From positions 1 to 64,000 of the forward strand of contig CACPQA010000003.1 in the NCBI GenBank assembly GCA_902635965.1: a stretch of DNA of 64,000 nt. Reading direction: 5' to 3'. Shown one piece after another: positions 1 through 9,419 of this stretch. Position numbers and translations under genes: made by a program. Source of the DNA: an uncultured Bacteroidota bacterium. GTDB lineage: Bacteria > Bacteroidota > Bacteroidia > Flavobacteriales > Flavobacteriaceae. The notes under the pieces are model-generated. The model was not told the DNA's origin. It saw only the letters and a program-made list of their open reading frames with translations, and searched no databases. Numbering within the stretch: the first letter of the stretch is position 1; every line of letters starts with the position of its first letter.

Positions 1-64
1 AGAGATTAGTAATGAGTAGCCCACTAATGTATATCTTCCTTGAAAAATTCTATTAGAAAATCAA

Positions 65-475
65 CTATTTCCCAGCAAATTTTCCAAGTGACCAACCTAT
101 AATTGCACCTTGGGGGCCACCAACAATCCCAGAAAGCAGTATGTCTGTTATTATGAATTCCATTGAATAAATATTGGTAAGCCCTGAAATGGTGAAATCA
201 AAGAAAATAAAACAAAGCAATGAATACCAGATACCTGTTAAAGCACCTGTCCTGTAATCTTTAATTCCCATTTTGTCAAAACTTATTACCCACAAGACAA
301 GAAGAGACAAAGATCCTAGTAACATAAATATAGGTTCGGGTTCTTCATTAACAACACCAGGTAATAGTTTTGCAAATTCAATTTGATTCGGAATATAAAA
401 TAAAATAGCAGGCAATATTCCAATTATTACTGAAGCAATAAACGTGATACCAATTGTTATCAGTATTTTTTTCAT
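65..475 (-). CDS. hypothetical multi-pass membrane protein
   Basis: 136-aa ORF with several hydrophobic segments. Confidence 0.6.
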   Translation of the reverse strand: MKKILITIGITFIASVIIGILPAILFYIPNQIEFAKLLPGVVNEEPEPIFMLLGSLSLLVLWVISFDKMGIKDYRTGALTGIWYSLLCFIFFDFTISGLTNIYSMEFIITDILLSGIVGGPQGAIIGWSLGKFAGK

Positions 476-496
476 CGGTTTTTAAATTCTATTAAA

Positions 497-524
497 TTAA
501 CGCCTACTTATCAATAGGCGTTAA
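497..524 (-). terminator. hairpin TTAACGCCTA-N8-TAGGCGTTAA downstream of 536..1294
   Basis: 10-bp perfect inverted repeat just 3' of the minus-strand ORF; U-tract weak. Confidence 0.5.
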
Positions 525-535
525 TATGATATTTA

Positions 536-1294
536 TTATTGTTTAACAGCAAATTTTAATGGCTGAAAAATAATCTGATTTCTAAATCCGTCAGGATTAT
601 AGGATCTCATTTTAGATTTGCTAGATGGTGGATTTGGGCCCTCTCCAACTCTGTATTTCATAAGGTCTTCTAGTGTTTTAAACATGTCCCAAGTAACCAC
701 GGTAGACCATTCGGATGACAACGGAGCAATTTTTCTCCCAACTCCCCAATTTACCATATTCATTTTATCCATGTTTGCTGAGAAGAAATTCTTCCAAAGA
801 GATTTATTTTCAGAAATGAATCCATTTAAATTTTTAGGACGGGCAAAATTAAATTGTATGTAACTCCCTAAACCTTTTGCAATACTAATTTCATCTACAA
901 AAATATGTCTGCTATCTTCCGTCCATGTATATGATTTTTCTAGGGCGGCAACAAGTTCTTGTTCCTCATCAGATAAAATGTTTGGAGCATTTTCCCACCA
1001 ACTATTTTTATCACTAAGCATTGCGGTTATATCTCTATTGGATTGTACAAATAGATAATTTTTCTTTTTTTCGTCATCTATATTGTCCATGCCAATTCGT
1101 TTTAAAAACGCCCAAAAAGATATGTCTCCTTTTTCGACAGCATCTTGTGCGACTTTGTGCATATAAATTGATTGGACTTTCTCAAATGCCTCTAAGTCTC
1201 CTTCGACTCTGACAAAGTGCATTGAAAATGTTTGATATACTTGTGCACTAGAAAAAGTCGAAATAAGCACAATTAACGATAGTAATTTTTTCAT
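536..1294 (-). CDS. hypothetical secreted protein
   Basis: 252-aa ORF with N-terminal signal peptide (MKKLLSLIVLISTFSSAQ). Confidence 0.65.
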   Translation of the reverse strand: MKKLLSLIVLISTFSSAQVYQTFSMHFVRVEGDLEAFEKVQSIYMHKVAQDAVEKGDISFWAFLKRIGMDNIDDEKKKNYLFVQSNRDITAMLSDKNSWWENAPNILSDEEQELVAALEKSYTWTEDSRHIFVDEISIAKGLGSYIQFNFARPKNLNGFISENKSLWKNFFSANMDKMNMVNWGVGRKIAPLSSEWSTVVTWDMFKTLEDLMKYRVGEGPNPPSSKSKMRSYNPDGFRNQIIFQPLKFAVKQ

Positions 1295-1418
1295 AATATT
1301 TAATTTATGGTTAGTATAGATAAATATATCAAAAAATTACTCAAAATAATTTTAAAATATTTAATTATCCAAGATTATTATGTTAGTATTACAAAAATAA
1401 AAACATTGATAATAAAAT

Positions 1419-1856
1419 ATGAGTTATACAATTAAACATTTATTCCACATAAAATCTTCTATCAACGAAGTATTTGATGCACTCACTGATATTCAAAAAC
1501 TTCAAAAATGGTATACTTCCGAAGCCTCGGGGGAGTCCAAATTAAATGGTAACATCAATTTTAAATTCGGGGAGATTGATTTTAAAATTCAAATTGTAGA
1601 ATATGAAAAGAACAAAAAAGTAACATGGGAATGTGTAGACACAACCTTTGATGCTTTAATTGGTCAAAAGTACACCTACGAACTAGATGAAAATGCTGAT
1701 AAAACTAGGGTTAGATATTCTCAATCGGCTTTTGAAGACCAAGACGATTTTTATGCTAATATGAATTATAGTATCGGGAAATACTTAGAAAGTCTTCGAC
1801 AATTTTGTCAAACAGGAGTCTCGGAAGGATTTGGAAGTGAAGGATATAGATCTTAA
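1419..1856 (+). CDS. SRPBCC / START-like (AHSA1-type) domain protein
   Basis: FHIKSSINEVFDALTDIQKLQKWYTSEASG pattern typical of AHSA1/SRPBCC proteins. Confidence 0.75.
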   Translation: MSYTIKHLFHIKSSINEVFDALTDIQKLQKWYTSEASGESKLNGNINFKFGEIDFKIQIVEYEKNKKVTWECVDTTFDALIGQKYTYELDENADKTRVRYSQSAFEDQDDFYANMNYSIGKYLESLRQFCQTGVSEGFGSEGYRS

Positions 1857-1940
1857 TTAATCCCTCATATTCATTAGGCTAACAATTTAATTTCTAAATT
1901 AATTTATATATTTAAATAATAACTATAAATCATAAATTAA

Positions 1941-2621
1941 ATGAAAAAAATACTTTTATTATTCTGTTTATTTATATCTATAAACAGTTATTGTCAAAAC
2001 ATATATTGGTACGATGTTATTATAGACGTTAATGGAGAAGATGCTGATAGTGTTATTGAGCTCGTTACCGACTATTATTCAAATATAGATATTCCAAAAG
2101 ATGTCAGTATGTCATTTTCTGGTATTAGAATGAAAGGTAATAGTTTTAAAGGAACCCATATTTTGAGCATGTTTAGTCCATCCGCGAAGTCACTAGCTAA
2201 ATTTATAGGTTCTTTTGATGGTCCAAACCGTCAACTTTATGTATCCAAGATTAGAAAATATATAAAATCCTCAAGACGAGTTTCAGGTGTTGGCTTACTA
2301 AATTTAAATCTGGAAATGCAACAGCCTATTGGTCAAGCATGGCTATTCAAGGTCAAAGATCAAGGTGCGTTTGCATCTGCATTTGGGAAACTAATGAAAA
2401 CTTTCAAACCTAGCGGTTTAATAAGTATGGGGAATCTTGTACATGGGACTGATAATGGAGAAAATATGTATGTTTATGGAACTTACCCAGATTTGGAATC
2501 TGCTTTTCAATTTGGGCCTGAAAGCAGAAAGGAGCAAGAGGCCTTCGCAACTTTTTCAAAAGAAATTTCCAGTGCAGAATACAGCCAAACGTTTACAAGA
2601 GTGCTAATAAAACAGTTTTAA
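1941..2621 (+). CDS. hypothetical secreted protein, paralogue of 12910..13602
   Basis: signal peptide; aligns by eye with the 230-aa protein at 12910..13602. Confidence 0.65.
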   Translation: MKKILLLFCLFISINSYCQNIYWYDVIIDVNGEDADSVIELVTDYYSNIDIPKDVSMSFSGIRMKGNSFKGTHILSMFSPSAKSLAKFIGSFDGPNRQLYVSKIRKYIKSSRRVSGVGLLNLNLEMQQPIGQAWLFKVKDQGAFASAFGKLMKTFKPSGLISMGNLVHGTDNGENMYVYGTYPDLESAFQFGPESRKEQEAFATFSKEISSAEYSQTFTRVLIKQF

Positions 2622-2636
2622 TCTATTTTTAATCTT

Positions 2637-2667
2637 AAAAAGTCCTCTTATTGAGGACTTTTTTTAT
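2637..2667 (+). terminator. rho-independent terminator
   Basis: AAAAAGTCCTC-TTATT-GAGGACTTTTTTT. Confidence 0.85.
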
Positions 2668-2685
2668 TTTAATCATTAAACTTGA

Positions 2686-3354
2686 TTGATGAAATCCAAT
2701 TTTTTTAGTGCCGTTGCAATCTTCTTTTCAATAATCGGTTCTTTTTCAGTTGAACGCTATTTACAAAAGATGAAGATAAATGAAGACAACTTAGTTTTAT
2801 CAAAAAACGTTTTATATGAGTTAGAGCAAAATTATTTTTCACTATTAACAACAAGAGCGGAATTAAAATCCGTAGTTGACGTTACAGATTCTATTTTGGT
2901 AAATTGGAATAGAATTGATTCAAAGAAAGTAAAACAATATTATTTTCAAAATCAGTATGCTTTAAGAGACGATTTGAAAACAATTTTAGCATCTAGACCA
3001 TATTTCAACTCAAAAAAAATGTACTTTAACTCTCTTATTAATTCAGGCCTCATTTTAAAAATTGAAAATGAAGAGTTAAGAAATGATTTAGAAGAAATCT
3101 ATGATGTTCTTACTTTCAAATATGAATACGGGTCTGGTAATTCTGAAAAAATAAGAAGATGGTTTGATTCAAAAATGGTTAAATCAAAGACAATGAATCA
3201 GGAAATGATTTTTAATAATAAATTTGACTTTGAACTTTTTAAATTTTTAAGCGATAGAAGGAGAACCGAAGTTGGAAGACTCTATGGGATAGAAAGTACC
3301 GCTAAAAAGTTAAAAAAGGTTATAGAAAAAGTAAAAAGGGAAGGATTATTTTAA
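2686..3354 (+). CDS. hypothetical protein with N-terminal TM segment
   Basis: 222-aa ORF, one N-terminal hydrophobic helix then charged helical region. Confidence 0.55.
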   Translation: MMKSNFFSAVAIFFSIIGSFSVERYLQKMKINEDNLVLSKNVLYELEQNYFSLLTTRAELKSVVDVTDSILVNWNRIDSKKVKQYYFQNQYALRDDLKTILASRPYFNSKKMYFNSLINSGLILKIENEELRNDLEEIYDVLTFKYEYGSGNSEKIRRWFDSKMVKSKTMNQEMIFNNKFDFELFKFLSDRRRTEVGRLYGIESTAKKLKKVIEKVKREGLF

Positions 3355-3364
3355 AATTTTAATT

Positions 3365-4285
3365 ATGGGATTTGCTATTATTGCTCCACCAACACAAACA
3401 AAAAAATGGGAAATAGAATTTAATAAACAAGCTCCAAATGAAGATTTGTTGATTGGCTATGAAACAGAAAATCCTGAGGAAATCGAATGCGTTTTGGTGT
3501 GGGGGCATCCTAAAGGATCATTAGAAAAATTTAAAAACTTAAAACTTATTTTTTCCATGGGAGCAGGAGTTGACCACATTTTAAATGATGAAACTATACC
3601 AAAAAATATACCAATAAGTAGAATTGTAGATCCTCAAATGGCATTTTCAATGACTAATTATATTTTAATGGCAGTTTTGAATTATCAAAGATGCTGGTAT
3701 GATTTTCAAGATTCACAAAGAAAAGGGCATTGGGCTCAATTTGAATTTGATGAAAAAATTCTTAGCATTGGGATATTGGGAATAGGGCATCTAGGAATGG
3801 ATGCTGCAGACGCTTTTCATAGACTAGGTTTTAAAGTTTCTGGATACAGTAACTCGCCTAAGAAAACTATTTTTCCTTCATTTCATGGTAATCAGTTTGA
3901 AGATTTTTTAGCCGACATTAATGTCCTTGTTTGTACTGTTCCTTTAACACCAAAAACAAAAGGATTGCTAAATTTTGAGTTATTCTGCAAATTAAATTAT
4001 CCCACATATTTGGTTAATGTTTCAAGAGGTGGAGTTCATATTGAAAGGGATATTGTAAGGGCGATTGATGAAGGTAAACTAACTGGGGCTTTTCTAGATG
4101 TTTTTGAAAAAGAGCCTCTTCCGAAAGATAGTCCTTTATGGCAAAATCCAAAAATTAAAATTACACCTCACATTGCAAGTCTTACTTATGCAAAGGAATC
4201 AATCAGGCAAGCACTAGAAAACTTCCGAAGAGTAAAACAAGGGAATAAGTTATTGAATGAAGTCAATAGACAGAATATGTATTAG
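3365..4285 (+). CDS. D-isomer-specific 2-hydroxyacid dehydrogenase (glyoxylate/hydroxypyruvate reductase A-like)
   Basis: GIGHLGMDAADAFHRLGFKVSGYS, NVSRGG, GAFLDVFEKEPLPKDSPLW, TPHIAS motifs. Confidence 0.88.
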   Translation: MGFAIIAPPTQTKKWEIEFNKQAPNEDLLIGYETENPEEIECVLVWGHPKGSLEKFKNLKLIFSMGAGVDHILNDETIPKNIPISRIVDPQMAFSMTNYILMAVLNYQRCWYDFQDSQRKGHWAQFEFDEKILSIGILGIGHLGMDAADAFHRLGFKVSGYSNSPKKTIFPSFHGNQFEDFLADINVLVCTVPLTPKTKGLLNFELFCKLNYPTYLVNVSRGGVHIERDIVRAIDEGKLTGAFLDVFEKEPLPKDSPLWQNPKIKITPHIASLTYAKESIRQALENFRRVKQGNKLLNEVNRQNMY

Positions 4286-4289
4286 TAGT

Positions 4290-6500
4290 CTAATTACATG
4301 GATACATAGCTACAATTTTCCCGTCTGATTTTTGAACCTCTACAATTACCGTAAAATCTGGTAGATACATGTAAGCAAAGTTTTCTCCGAATGCAAATTG
4401 GCTCTCAAACAACTGTCTATTATTATAAATTACATAATCACCAACTTCAGGCTTAATGTTAGTTCCAGAGTGGTATGCAGTGTTAAAGTGTCCAGATAAA
4501 AATTGAGAACAAAAATATCCTTCTTCTGAAATTTGAATTGTGCCAGTAACTACTGAGGTTTTATAATTATTACCTATTATAAGTGGCTGAGGGCAGCCAT
4601 TAAGAAGTGCTGAACCAGGAGTAAATGGGCAATCGTCTAATGAGTCTTGAATGCCGTCACCGTCTGAGTCTGGCGGGCATAGTACCACTGACACATACTC
4701 CGAATCTAAAAATTCAGTTGGTTCACCTGGACAACTTATATAACCTCTAATTTTATAATTTCCAGCAATTGTCGTGGACACGGTCAAAAGATTATCATAT
4801 CCAACTATTTTATTAAATCCGTTTCCAGGATCCAGCATCCACTCAAAACTTGTAAAATTATCCATATTTCCTGCTTGAAGAGATAGATTCGGGGCACAAT
4901 ATCCAAATACACTACCATCATTTATTTCTACAGGTTTTTCTGGAGGAGAGCTAAATCCAGAGTAAAACCCGCCTGAAGTCGCAAATCCACTTGCGTTATA
5001 ATAACTTACATATAGTTCATCGTTACTAAAAATGGACACATTCCCATCTAGATCTTCAACGGTGTAGGTAACATAGTTTGGATTTCCAGTGACTGCCAGC
5101 GGACCATTTGCACTGGCAACATTAAGAGTTCCGATCGCTTGGTTTGTATTATTGCTGTCTGAAATTGTAATATTTGCTCCTATCTTTGAAATTATATTTA
5201 AAAATGCAGGGAAGGGAGTAGCCCCAATAAAATCTATTTCTGGTATATTATTTACATCTCCTAAGCTAGAACATTTAAGTGGAGGCACAAAGAATAATCC
5301 TTGGTTAGCTTCAGACCCAGGTCCTTTTCCAATACCTTGAAAAGCGTAAACCGGATCGGATGTTTCAACATACATATTACCGTTACCATCGTACATTTCC
5401 CCTTCAATTAAAAAATATTGACCTGCTGTAATTGTTGTTGTAGAAAGTGGAGGATCACCCGATCTTATATTTATGCCCTTGTAAAAGTTTGTACCCTGGC
5501 TTATGGGGTTACCATTTATTGTAATTGAAGTATTATCAGTTGTTGCTACAAGTAAAACATTTTCCCATCCATTCGCACCTGTGCCTTTTTTAAAAATATA
5601 TTTGCTCCCAACCTTTGAAATGTCAACTAATTGGTCAGCACCATAGTCTCTGTTGCCACTTGCAGTATGAAAACCACCAGTTAGTGACCCTGAGTTTACA
5701 ACTACTGGTTTAGATGAACTTACAAGTGCTCCAATTAAGCCATCAGAATTATACGTTTGATCAGAATTATATTCAAGAGCAGTGGGAACATCACCACCAC
5801 CTTGACCGAGAGCTACTAAAGTATAAGTGTCACCTCTATTTAAATTTACAACTATGTCATTTAATTTATTAAATGCGTTTGAACCAAGTGTACTTTCGTC
5901 AACATCGACTAAATCAACATTTTCGTCTATATTGCTTATAGTAAGAGTGGTTCCAGCTTCAGTTCCCATAATACTAACAAATGTTGACATGGAATTATCT
6001 GAATTATAGTTTGTAAACCCACCAACTCTGAATTGTGTTCCCAGTGCAGCCCCTCCTTTACTAACAAGTGCAGCAGCTTGAAAATTTTGTTTTACTCTCA
6101 AAGCTACGTAAACCTCATTTTCAACTGCTTGAACGATATATCCTTTATCTACATGAACTCTTGCAGTTTGATTAGAATTATCTGCCGCTAAAAAAGCCTG
6201 TGAAATTCCCCTTGCGGGATCGCCTGAAGCTTGAATCTCATAAACCTTTGGAGTTGCATTATTTATAGCAAAAGCTTCTGGAGCCCCACCTATAGGAGTT
6301 ACTACAACATTTACATTTGTAACACTTGGAGTTGAAATATAAAGGTATTGACCTGCGTCTGGAGCAGACTGAAGTGGGTAAGGAGGACCACTCAAGGGTG
6401 GTATATAGTGAATTTTGCTTAGTTGAGCGCTTACATTAGCTAAACCAAATATTAAAAATAAACTGTAAAAAAGTAAAATTTTAAATCTATTGCTTTCCAT
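4290..6500 (-). CDS. large secreted protein with IgGFc-binding-like N-terminal region and thrombospondin type-3-like calcium repeat
   Basis: signal peptide; Gly/Ser-rich beta architecture; DSDGDGIQDSLDDCPFTPGS repeat near C-terminus. Confidence 0.65.
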   Translation of the reverse strand: MESNRFKILLFYSLFLIFGLANVSAQLSKIHYIPPLSGPPYPLQSAPDAGQYLYISTPSVTNVNVVVTPIGGAPEAFAINNATPKVYEIQASGDPARGISQAFLAADNSNQTARVHVDKGYIVQAVENEVYVALRVKQNFQAAALVSKGGAALGTQFRVGGFTNYNSDNSMSTFVSIMGTEAGTTLTISNIDENVDLVDVDESTLGSNAFNKLNDIVVNLNRGDTYTLVALGQGGGDVPTALEYNSDQTYNSDGLIGALVSSSKPVVVNSGSLTGGFHTASGNRDYGADQLVDISKVGSKYIFKKGTGANGWENVLLVATTDNTSITINGNPISQGTNFYKGINIRSGDPPLSTTTITAGQYFLIEGEMYDGNGNMYVETSDPVYAFQGIGKGPGSEANQGLFFVPPLKCSSLGDVNNIPEIDFIGATPFPAFLNIISKIGANITISDSNNTNQAIGTLNVASANGPLAVTGNPNYVTYTVEDLDGNVSIFSNDELYVSYYNASGFATSGGFYSGFSSPPEKPVEINDGSVFGYCAPNLSLQAGNMDNFTSFEWMLDPGNGFNKIVGYDNLLTVSTTIAGNYKIRGYISCPGEPTEFLDSEYVSVVLCPPDSDGDGIQDSLDDCPFTPGSALLNGCPQPLIIGNNYKTSVVTGTIQISEEGYFCSQFLSGHFNTAYHSGTNIKPEVGDYVIYNNRQLFESQFAFGENFAYMYLPDFTVIVEVQKSDGKIVAMYPCN

Positions 6501-6563
6501 TTTGATATAATAAATTTACTCATTACATTGAATTTTATACAAATTAAATCAAAACTTCATACA

Positions 6564-6968
6564 ATGAAAATTAAAACTATATTTAAAATAAATATAGCTC
6601 TTATATTTATTCAATCTATTCCACTTATTTTAAGTCTATTTAACCAAGAGATATTAAATGCTCTGGCCGTAGATGCTTTTGGAGAATCACCGTCTCAAGA
6701 TGCTATCAAAATGTTCGAAACATTTTGTTTAGTGTTGGGACTAACTATTTTAGGAATTATTTTTACCATATACGGAACACTTTCATTCAATGATTTAGGT
6801 GTTTTAAAGAGATTATCATTTTTGTTTTTTGTTCTTGCTGGTTTTTTTTCGCTACCTGACTTGATAAATTTTTTTAGAAATGAGCCAACAGCACCACTTC
6901 CTGTAATCATCTTAGGTCTTACAACTTTGGGGTTGTTTTTTTATGGATCGAAAAAGGGTACTTTGTAA
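6564..6968 (+). CDS. hypothetical membrane protein
   Basis: hydrophobic ORF; track start 6528 is TTG, ATG at 6564 (MKIKTIFK) preferred. Confidence 0.55.
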   Translation: MKIKTIFKINIALIFIQSIPLILSLFNQEILNALAVDAFGESPSQDAIKMFETFCLVLGLTILGIIFTIYGTLSFNDLGVLKRLSFLFFVLAGFFSLPDLINFFRNEPTAPLPVIILGLTTLGLFFYGSKKGTL

Positions 6969-6990
6969 TTTAATTTTTAAAATAAAAAAC

Positions 6991-7428
6991 ATGAATTTTT
7001 TTAAAATTATAGCTCTCTTAACGCCTTTTTATATTTTTTCACAAGATGACATCAAATACATTAACAGTCAGGATAATATCGACAACGGTTATCCTTTCTC
7101 TGATGCGGTTATAGTTAATGATATCGTTTATCTTTCAGGCAAGGTAGGAAGATTACCAAATGGAAAATTGATCAAGGGCGGAATAGAAGCTGAAACGTTA
7201 CAAACACTAAAAAATATAGAAACTGTTTTACAAAAAATCAATCTTACGAAAGATAATATTTTTAAATGCACATGTATGCTTTTAGATATAAAGGATTGGG
7301 CAAAAATGTCTAAAGTTTATAAAAGCTTTTTTGGAGGAGAAAACCTTCCTGCGCGAAGTGCTTTTGCTGGGAGTGGATTGGCTTTAAATGCTAGGGTCGA
7401 AATCGAATGCCTTGCAAAAGTTAATTAA
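6991..7428 (+). CDS. RidA/YjgF family protein with signal peptide
   Basis: YPFSDAVIVNDIVYLSGKVG ... GLALNARVEIECLAKV; ATG at 6991 gives a signal peptide. Confidence 0.8.
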   Translation: MNFFKIIALLTPFYIFSQDDIKYINSQDNIDNGYPFSDAVIVNDIVYLSGKVGRLPNGKLIKGGIEAETLQTLKNIETVLQKINLTKDNIFKCTCMLLDIKDWAKMSKVYKSFFGGENLPARSAFAGSGLALNARVEIECLAKVN

Positions 7429-7432
7429 ATTA

Positions 7433-8500
7433 TTAATTTGATAATTCGTTAATTAGGTTTTGTTCAATTTTATTCAAGGAGAAGTCATTATTGCTTAAAA
7501 TTATGATTGTTTTTCGCTTATCTAAAAGACGAACAATTCTAGTTTTGTAACCTGGATTACTTCCAGAGTGACTTACTATTTTATTTTTTAAGTCTTTATT
7601 TAATCTCCACCCAAAACCATAGTAGCTGAGGGTCTTGTCATTGAGTAAATATGGGGAAAAGGCCTCTTCTATTGTTTTTTTCAATACTAGATTTTCTGTA
7701 AAAAGTGCTTGGTCCCATAGAAGTAAATCAAATATATTTGAACTAATCCTCCCAGGCCCTTTCCTGTTGCCTAACCAAATAGTATAGTCAGATGACAAAA
7801 AATTATTTGCATTCACATATCTTCCTAATGAATCTTTTTTGTGTCCAAAAGCGAGATTTTCTAAATTTTTCTTTTCTTCTAGCGTTCTAATTAGCGTATT
7901 TTCCATTTTAAGCGGATCAAAAATCCATTCTTTTGATAATTTAACAAAATCACCTCCTGTAACTTTTTCTACAATACTTCCCAATAAAACGTAACCTGTA
8001 TTGCTATATCTATATTGATCTCCTGGAGAGAAAAGAATATCTGGTCTGTATTTATCCAAATATTCTAAAATTTCCGGGTTCCCAGCAACTTTAGATTTAT
8101 CCCAAAATTTATCCATTATAACCTGATAGTCGGGTAGTCCGCTTGTATGTGTAAGAAGATTTCTAATTGAAATTCCCTTGTAAGGGATATCCAAGTAATC
8201 GCTAACCAAGTCATCGTATTCAAGGAGTCCCTTTTCTTTACATATCATAACCATCATAGCTGTAAACTGCTTTGAAATTGAAGCAAGTTCAAAAATGTCA
8301 GACGATGCTAATGGGATGTTATTTTCAAAATCTCTCTTCCCATTTGCCCCAGTAAAAATAATTTCACCTTTCGAAGCAACTAAAATGGAACCCGAAAAAT
8401 TTTCAGAAACAGCATTATTAAAAATTTTCTCAATATTGTTTTTTTCAGTGCAAGCAGTGAAACTTATGAAAATAAATAAAAGCGATATATATTTGAACAT
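7433..8500 (-). CDS. serine hydrolase, beta-lactamase/class C family
   Basis: SISK (SxxK), YSNTGY, lipobox FTAC. Confidence 0.85.
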   Translation of the reverse strand: MFKYISLLFIFISFTACTEKNNIEKIFNNAVSENFSGSILVASKGEIIFTGANGKRDFENNIPLASSDIFELASISKQFTAMMVMICKEKGLLEYDDLVSDYLDIPYKGISIRNLLTHTSGLPDYQVIMDKFWDKSKVAGNPEILEYLDKYRPDILFSPGDQYRYSNTGYVLLGSIVEKVTGGDFVKLSKEWIFDPLKMENTLIRTLEEKKNLENLAFGHKKDSLGRYVNANNFLSSDYTIWLGNRKGPGRISSNIFDLLLWDQALFTENLVLKKTIEEAFSPYLLNDKTLSYYGFGWRLNKDLKNKIVSHSGSNPGYKTRIVRLLDKRKTIIILSNNDFSLNKIEQNLINELSN

Positions 8501-8515
8501 TAAAATTTTTTAACA

Positions 8516-8644
8516 ATGATGAGACTTCTAATTATCCTATCTATTACATTAATTGTCACAACAAGTTGCAAAAAGGATGATGACAGCTATGCCTATGGTG
8601 AAGATTCAAATCCGTCACCTTCCTATGAAAATATAGATAAATAG
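8516..8644 (+). CDS. small putative lipoprotein (42 aa)
   Basis: Own translation: MMRLLIILSITLIVTTSCKKDDDSYAYGEDSNPSPSYENIDK*; lipobox then acidic tail; absent from the track. Confidence 0.5.
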   Translation: MMRLLIILSITLIVTTSCKKDDDSYAYGEDSNPSPSYENIDK

Positions 8645-8664
8645 TTCAAATGTCGATTAGGTAA

Positions 8665-8886
8665 TTATGTGCTGGATCCTATAAGGTAACCAATAATTAA
8701 ACCTAAAATTAACATGATTATTGTTTTGCCAGTAAAAAGCCACTTGAAGTTTTTTTCCCACGAATCAGGAATAAAGTTTTGGTTTTCATCTTCAAGGCTC
8801 CCACTAGTGGTAGCCCAATAAGCGTAAATATATACCCCACCTAGAAGACATGCAGCAAATATGGCAGTAATTAAAACTTCACTCAT
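8665..8886 (-). CDS. small membrane protein
   Basis: 73-aa ORF with two hydrophobic segments. Confidence 0.5.
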   Translation of the reverse strand: MSEVLITAIFAACLLGGVYIYAYWATTSGSLEDENQNFIPDSWEKNFKWLFTGKTIIMLILGLIIGYLIGSST

Positions 8887-9002
8887 TATGATTAAATTTC
8901 TTTTCTATATGTACAATATACGAAATCTCTAAAATTGATAATAACTAAATCAACAGATTGTTATTACTAAATAAAGTATTTGTGTTTTATATTTGTCTAA
9001 AA

Positions 9003-9416
9003 ATGAGAAAATTACCAAAAAATAATAATGATTTCACATCCCTATTCGTAAGGATAACAACTGGTTTCTTAATGCTCCATTTGCATGGGTTACGTAAAAT
9101 AACATCCGGTTACGAAAGATGGGAAAAGCTAGGAAGAACTATTACCGATTTAATACAATTAGACTCACTCGCTATTCCCCTTGGGTTTATGGCTAGTTTA
9201 TCAGAGTCTGTTTTTGCATTTTTTATTATGATTGGTTTCTACACAAGGATTTCAACTTTTTTTTTGGCATTTACAATGATAGTGGCCTTTAGTAAACATC
9301 TTTTTTCCGATGGTCTTAAGTCGGGTGAAATGGCCCTTATCTACTTAATTTTGTGCATCATAATTTATATTCTAGGGCCTGGTAAATTTAGTATAGACAG
9401 ATTAATTAAAAAATAG
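9003..9416 (+). CDS. DoxX family membrane protein
   Basis: FVRITTGFLMLHLHGLRKI ... FLALTMIVAF-like layout; ATG 9003 preferred over TTG 8958. Confidence 0.65.
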   Translation: MRKLPKNNNDFTSLFVRITTGFLMLHLHGLRKITSGYERWEKLGRTITDLIQLDSLAIPLGFMASLSESVFAFFIMIGFYTRISTFFLAFTMIVAFSKHLFSDGLKSGEMALIYLILCIIIYILGPGKFSIDRLIKK

Positions 9417-9419
9417 TTC

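Noticed and set aside
618-863. Short track ORFs antisense to larger genes (e.g. 618-863, 1021-1212, 5089-5340, 10457-10705, 15614-15817, 43878-44294)
   Set aside because: They lie fully inside longer, recognisable coding regions on the other strand and have no recognisable motifs; treated as shadow ORFs.
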